From: JAUWGC01 sp963753055
GTDB lineage: Bacteria > Bacteroidota > Bacteroidia > Bacteroidales > B18-G4
NCBI GenBank assembly: GCA_963753055.1
Contig: CAVWAP010000004.1
Location: forward strand, 682,001-746,000
Direction of reading: 5' to 3'
DNA: 64,000 nucleotides
Under the pieces are notes generated by a model. That model was not told the DNA's origin and ran no database searches. It worked only from the letters and a program-made list of their open reading frames with translations. Within the stretch, counting starts at the first letter, position 1. Every line of letters starts with the position of its first letter. Shown here piece by piece: positions 61,183-64,000 of the stretch. The translations under genes were made by a program, and so were the position numbers.

Positions 61183-61959
61183 ATGGATCTGAGCATCAAG
61201 GATAAATTATTTGTAGTTACCGGTGCCAGTGCGGGGCTGGGCTATGCAGTTTTGCAAAGGTTGGTGGATGAAGAGGCAAGAGTTATTGCCATTGCAAGAA
61301 ATGTTGAATCGCTAAAAGATATTGAAGCAAGGACACCAGGAAAGGTACTCAGCTATGCCGGAGATGTTTCTTTAGAGGAGACTTTACAGGCTATTATAAA
61401 TATGGTTGGGGAACAGCCCCTTGATGGTTTGTTTGTGAATGCCGGTGGACCACCAGCCATGTCGTTCATGGAAACAGAACTTTCAGATTGGGATGAAGCA
61501 TACAGGATGTTGCTTAGGTGGAAATATGCCCTGGTTAAATCCTTTGTTCCTAAATTCCTGGAACAGGGGTACGGAAGGATACTTTTCAGTGAAAGCTCCT
61601 CGGTAAAGCAACCGGTAGAAAACCTGGTACTGAGTAATTCGATAAGGATGGCTGTGGTTGGCATGGCAAAAACGATGTCGGAAGAATTGGCTTCAAAAGG
61701 AATAACCGTCAATGTTATTGCTCCCGGAATGCATGATACCAAAGCGATTGACAGACTGCTGAAGAAAAAGTGCAAGAACGAGGGTATCTCAATGGATGAG
61801 GCAAAAGCAATATTGATCCAAAGAATAAAAGTAGGTCGGATGGGTAATCCCAATGATTTTGCTTCCCTGGCCGTATGGCTGCTATCTCCTATGTCAAACT
61901 TTATCACCGGCCAGACCTTTGCAGTTGATGGAGGTGCGATTAAATTTTCATTAGGCTAA
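61183..61959 (+). CDS. SDR family oxidoreductase, atypical active site
   Basis: A 258-residue Rossmann protein with TGASAGLGYAV (about 14-24), NAGGPP near residue 88 and a C-terminal FITGQTFAVDGG typical of FabG-like SDRs. Where the canonical Tyr-x3-Lys should lie, this protein has SNSIRMAVVGMAK, so the Tyr is missing and Ser/Asn and Arg take its place; a subfamily with this change is known, but its reaction is poorly defined. Its place inside the glycogen operon (12 bp after GH57, 25 bp before the synthase) is unexplained. Confidence 0.82.
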   Translation: MDLSIKDKLFVVTGASAGLGYAVLQRLVDEEARVIAIARNVESLKDIEARTPGKVLSYAGDVSLEETLQAIINMVGEQPLDGLFVNAGGPPAMSFMETELSDWDEAYRMLLRWKYALVKSFVPKFLEQGYGRILFSESSSVKQPVENLVLSNSIRMAVVGMAKTMSEELASKGITVNVIAPGMHDTKAIDRLLKKKCKNEGISMDEAKAILIQRIKVGRMGNPNDFASLAVWLLSPMSNFITGQTFAVDGGAIKFSLG

Positions 61960-61984
61960 AAATTTTTAGGATACAGAACAAGAG

Positions 61985-64000
61985 ATGACTAATCATACTA
62001 GTATTTCAAGACCAAATTACCTGTTTGAAACCAGCTGGGAAATTTGTAATAAGGTTGGTGGTATTTATACAGTATTATCAACCAAAGCTCTGACATTGGT
62101 AAGCGAATTGAAGGATAATTATATCCTGATCGGCCCCGATGTTTGGAAGGAAACCATTGAAAATCCTGATTTCATTGAAGACCCAACCATTTTTAGGTCC
62201 TGGCGGGAAAAGGCCAGGCGTGAAGGCTTAAACATCCGCTTAGGAAGATGGAATGTTGCAGGCAGGCCTATCGTGATCCTGGTTGATTTCACACCGTATT
62301 TTACAGACAAGGATAAAATATTTTTCGAATTCTGGGAGAATTATAAACTGGATTCGCTTACCGGCCAATGGGACTATATTGAGCCTGCATTGTTTGGTTA
62401 TGCTGCGGCCCTGGTGATTGAAAGCTTTTATGATTTTAACCTTTCTGCCGAGGATAAGATTGTTGCGCAGTTTCATGAATGGATGACCGGCACGGGAATA
62501 CTGTACCTGCGTGAAAATGTACCTCAGGTTGGTACAATCTTTACTACTCATGCGACAGTCCTTGGAAGGTCTATTGCGGGAAACGGGCTACCTCTTTATG
62601 AGCAGATGCAACAATTTAACCCAACACAGCTGGCAAAAGAGTTTGGTGTTCTTTCCAAGTACTCTTTGGAAAAACTATCAGCCCGGGAAGCTGATTGCTT
62701 TACAACCGTGAGTGAGATTACTTCAAAAGAATGCGAGTCGTTCCTTGATAAAAATGTTGATGTAATCACTGTGAATGGATTTGAGAATTCTTTTGTCCCT
62801 GATGAGCTGAGTTTTGATAAGAAAAGGGGAGAGGCAAGGGAAAAGATCATTAATGTTGTCAAGGGTATGCTGAACCAGGAAATACCAGATGATGCAGTCC
62901 TTACGCTCAATAGTGGGAGGTATGAATTTAGTAATAAAGGCATTGATCTCTTTGTAGATGCCCTGGGGAAACTAAATAAAACTCCTGACCTGGACCGTAC
63001 CATCGTTGCGATGATTGCTGTGCCGGCACATCAGTCTGGTTTAAGGACTGACCTGTTAAACCGCATCGGGCAACCAGATTTCAATAATCCTTTGTCGGAA
63101 GAATATTTGACTCATCATCTCTATGATGAATCCAATGATCCTGTACTTAAACTGGCCAGGGAGAATGAATTGCTGAACCGCCCCGGAGACAAGGTTAAGT
63201 TGATTTTCGTTCCAGCATACCTGGATGGGAACGACGGGATCTTCAACATGCCTTATTATGATTTCCTGATCGGCTTCGACCTGACAATATTTCCATCATA
63301 CTATGAACCATGGGGCTATACGCCACTTGAAAGTGCTGCATTTCATATCCCGACAATAACAACGAATGTTGCTGGATTTGGCTTGTGGGTTCAGAATGAT
63401 TTTGGTGCTGACCAAAAGGGCGTTCATGTCATTGACCGGTCTAAAGAAAGCCATCAATCAGTTGATGAAATTCTACATCTTTTAAAGGAATTTATTGGGT
63501 ATAGCCAGGAGCAAAAGGTATCAGCAAATCATGATGCTTATGAGATATCGCAGCAGGCTTTATGGGAGAACTTCATTGATAATTATTATCATGCCTACTC
63601 AATCGCCCTGGTGAAGGCTGAAGAGAGAGAAGAACTTTTCAAAGGCAAACAACAGCAATATCAATTCTTTGAATATAAGGATGTTAGCTTAAAGGAACCT
63701 TCATGGAAGAAGATAGTGGTTGAAACGGAATTTCCAAATAAGCTTAAAGGTTTAAGGGAGCTTGCAGGCAATATCTGGTGGTCATGGAATTGTGATGCAG
63801 TTGAGCTTTTTGAAATGATTGACCCATCAGCCTGGAAGAAACTTCATCACAACCCCTTGCCATTGCTTGAGTCTCTTTCTTTTGAGCGGTTAATGGAATT
63901 AGAGAATGATGCAGGCTTCATTGAGAAGTTACAGGCAGTGCATTCACGCTTTAAGAAATACATTTATGATGCTGAAAATAATAAGGAAGAGCTGGTTGCT
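61985..64000 (+). CDS. Glycogen synthase-alpha-glucan phosphorylase fusion (3' partial)
   Basis: 672 codons are visible; the right window edge cuts the gene. Residues 1-545 form a GT3-type (eukaryote-like) glycogen synthase: FETSWEICNKVGGIYTVL at the N-terminus, FHEWMTGTGILYLR near 165, FTTHATVLGRS near 183 and the SYYEPWGYTPLESA block near 440. From about residue 580 the DUF3417 that begins alpha-glucan phosphorylases appears (LRELAGNIWWSWNCDAVELFEM, HHNPLPLL). The full fusion in Bacteroidota is about 1400 residues, giving synthesis and phosphorolysis on one chain. Confidence 0.9.
   Translation, partial: MTNHTSISRPNYLFETSWEICNKVGGIYTVLSTKALTLVSELKDNYILIGPDVWKETIENPDFIEDPTIFRSWREKARREGLNIRLGRWNVAGRPIVILVDFTPYFTDKDKIFFEFWENYKLDSLTGQWDYIEPALFGYAAALVIESFYDFNLSAEDKIVAQFHEWMTGTGILYLRENVPQVGTIFTTHATVLGRSIAGNGLPLYEQMQQFNPTQLAKEFGVLSKYSLEKLSAREADCFTTVSEITSKECESFLDKNVDVITVNGFENSFVPDELSFDKKRGEAREKIINVVKGMLNQEIPDDAVLTLNSGRYEFSNKGIDLFVDALGKLNKTPDLDRTIVAMIAVPAHQSGLRTDLLNRIGQPDFNNPLSEEYLTHHLYDESNDPVLKLARENELLNRPGDKVKLIFVPAYLDGNDGIFNMPYYDFLIGFDLTIFPSYYEPWGYTPLESAAFHIPTITTNVAGFGLWVQNDFGADQKGVHVIDRSKESHQSVDEILHLLKEFIGYSQEQKVSANHDAYEISQQALWENFIDNYYHAYSIALVKAEEREELFKGKQQQYQFFEYKDVSLKEPSWKKIVVETEFPNKLKGLRELAGNIWWSWNCDAVELFEMIDPSAWKKLHHNPLPLLESLSFERLMELENDAGFIEKLQAVHSRFKKYIYDAENNKEELVA

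Overview
The window looks like part of the chromosome of an anaerobic or microaerobic member of the Bacteroidota. Several independent signs agree. There are gliding/type IX secretion genes (gldA-gldF-gldG), two proteins with T9SS-type C-terminal sorting domains, and a GWxTD protein. Promoters have the TAnnTTTG -7 box of this phylum. A glycogen synthase/phosphorylase fusion of the Bacteroidetes type runs off the right edge. Strict-anaerobe 2-oxoacid:ferredoxin enzymes (PFOR, IorAB) are present. No phage, CRISPR array or complete insertion sequence was found.

Positions 1-17.5 kb hold the most distinctive block, a respiratory and sulfur-handling region interrupted by housekeeping genes. It opens with a partial membrane cytochrome b fused to a 12-heme c-type cytochrome, facing mobB-mobA (molybdenum cofactor maturation). 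Two matching modules follow. In module 1 a Crp/Fnr regulator (7.1 kb) is divergent from a rhodanese lipoprotein, a porin and a tandem-rhodanese protein. In module 2 a second Crp/Fnr paralogue (16.9 kb) is divergent from an octaheme tetrathionate-reductase-family cytochrome, a membrane cytochrome b and another rhodanese lipoprotein. Both divergent intergenic regions carry a TGAT-N4-ATCA palindrome, the core of an FNR-type operator, so the modules probably form one redox-controlled regulon for sulfur oxyanion or sulfane-sulfur metabolism. Between them lie pssA, a bleomycin-hydrolase-like peptidase, tRNA-Gly, tRNA-Leu, two orphan lipoproteins, a T9SS gene remnant cut by a 123-bp inverted-repeat element, and AMP nucleosidase.

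Positions 17.6-39 kb are mostly core genes: mutS, an RNA methyltransferase, a barrel/OmpA-like/TPR outer-membrane protein, a deoxynucleoside kinase with folK, sppA, nifJ (PFOR) with a divergent DHOD-like flavoprotein, iorB-iorA, an ACP phosphodiesterase, a T9SS cargo protein, a cyclic-nucleotide-binding-domain histidine kinase, YjbQ, an orphan oligopeptide-type ABC permease and tRNA-His.

Positions 39.3-54.7 kb contain gldA-gldF-gldG with a DUF4340 gene, a thioredoxin-like protein, smpB, HMG-CoA-lyase-like and SPFH genes. A TonB-dependent receptor follows, preceded by a clear TPP riboswitch and its own promoter. Next are DUF434 and methyltransferase genes, an RRM protein with an FKBP isomerase, and an envelope cluster (glycosyltransferase 2, LpxL-like acyltransferase, GWxTD protein).

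Positions 54.8-64 kb begin with tRNA-Ser, which abuts an 18-bp inverted-repeat element containing a terminator and a C9 tract. An AlbA_2/Schlafen-like protein follows, then a tight glycogen/alpha-glucan operon: debranching enzyme, GT4-like glycosyltransferase, GH57 enzyme, an atypical SDR and the synthase-phosphorylase fusion (truncated by the window edge).
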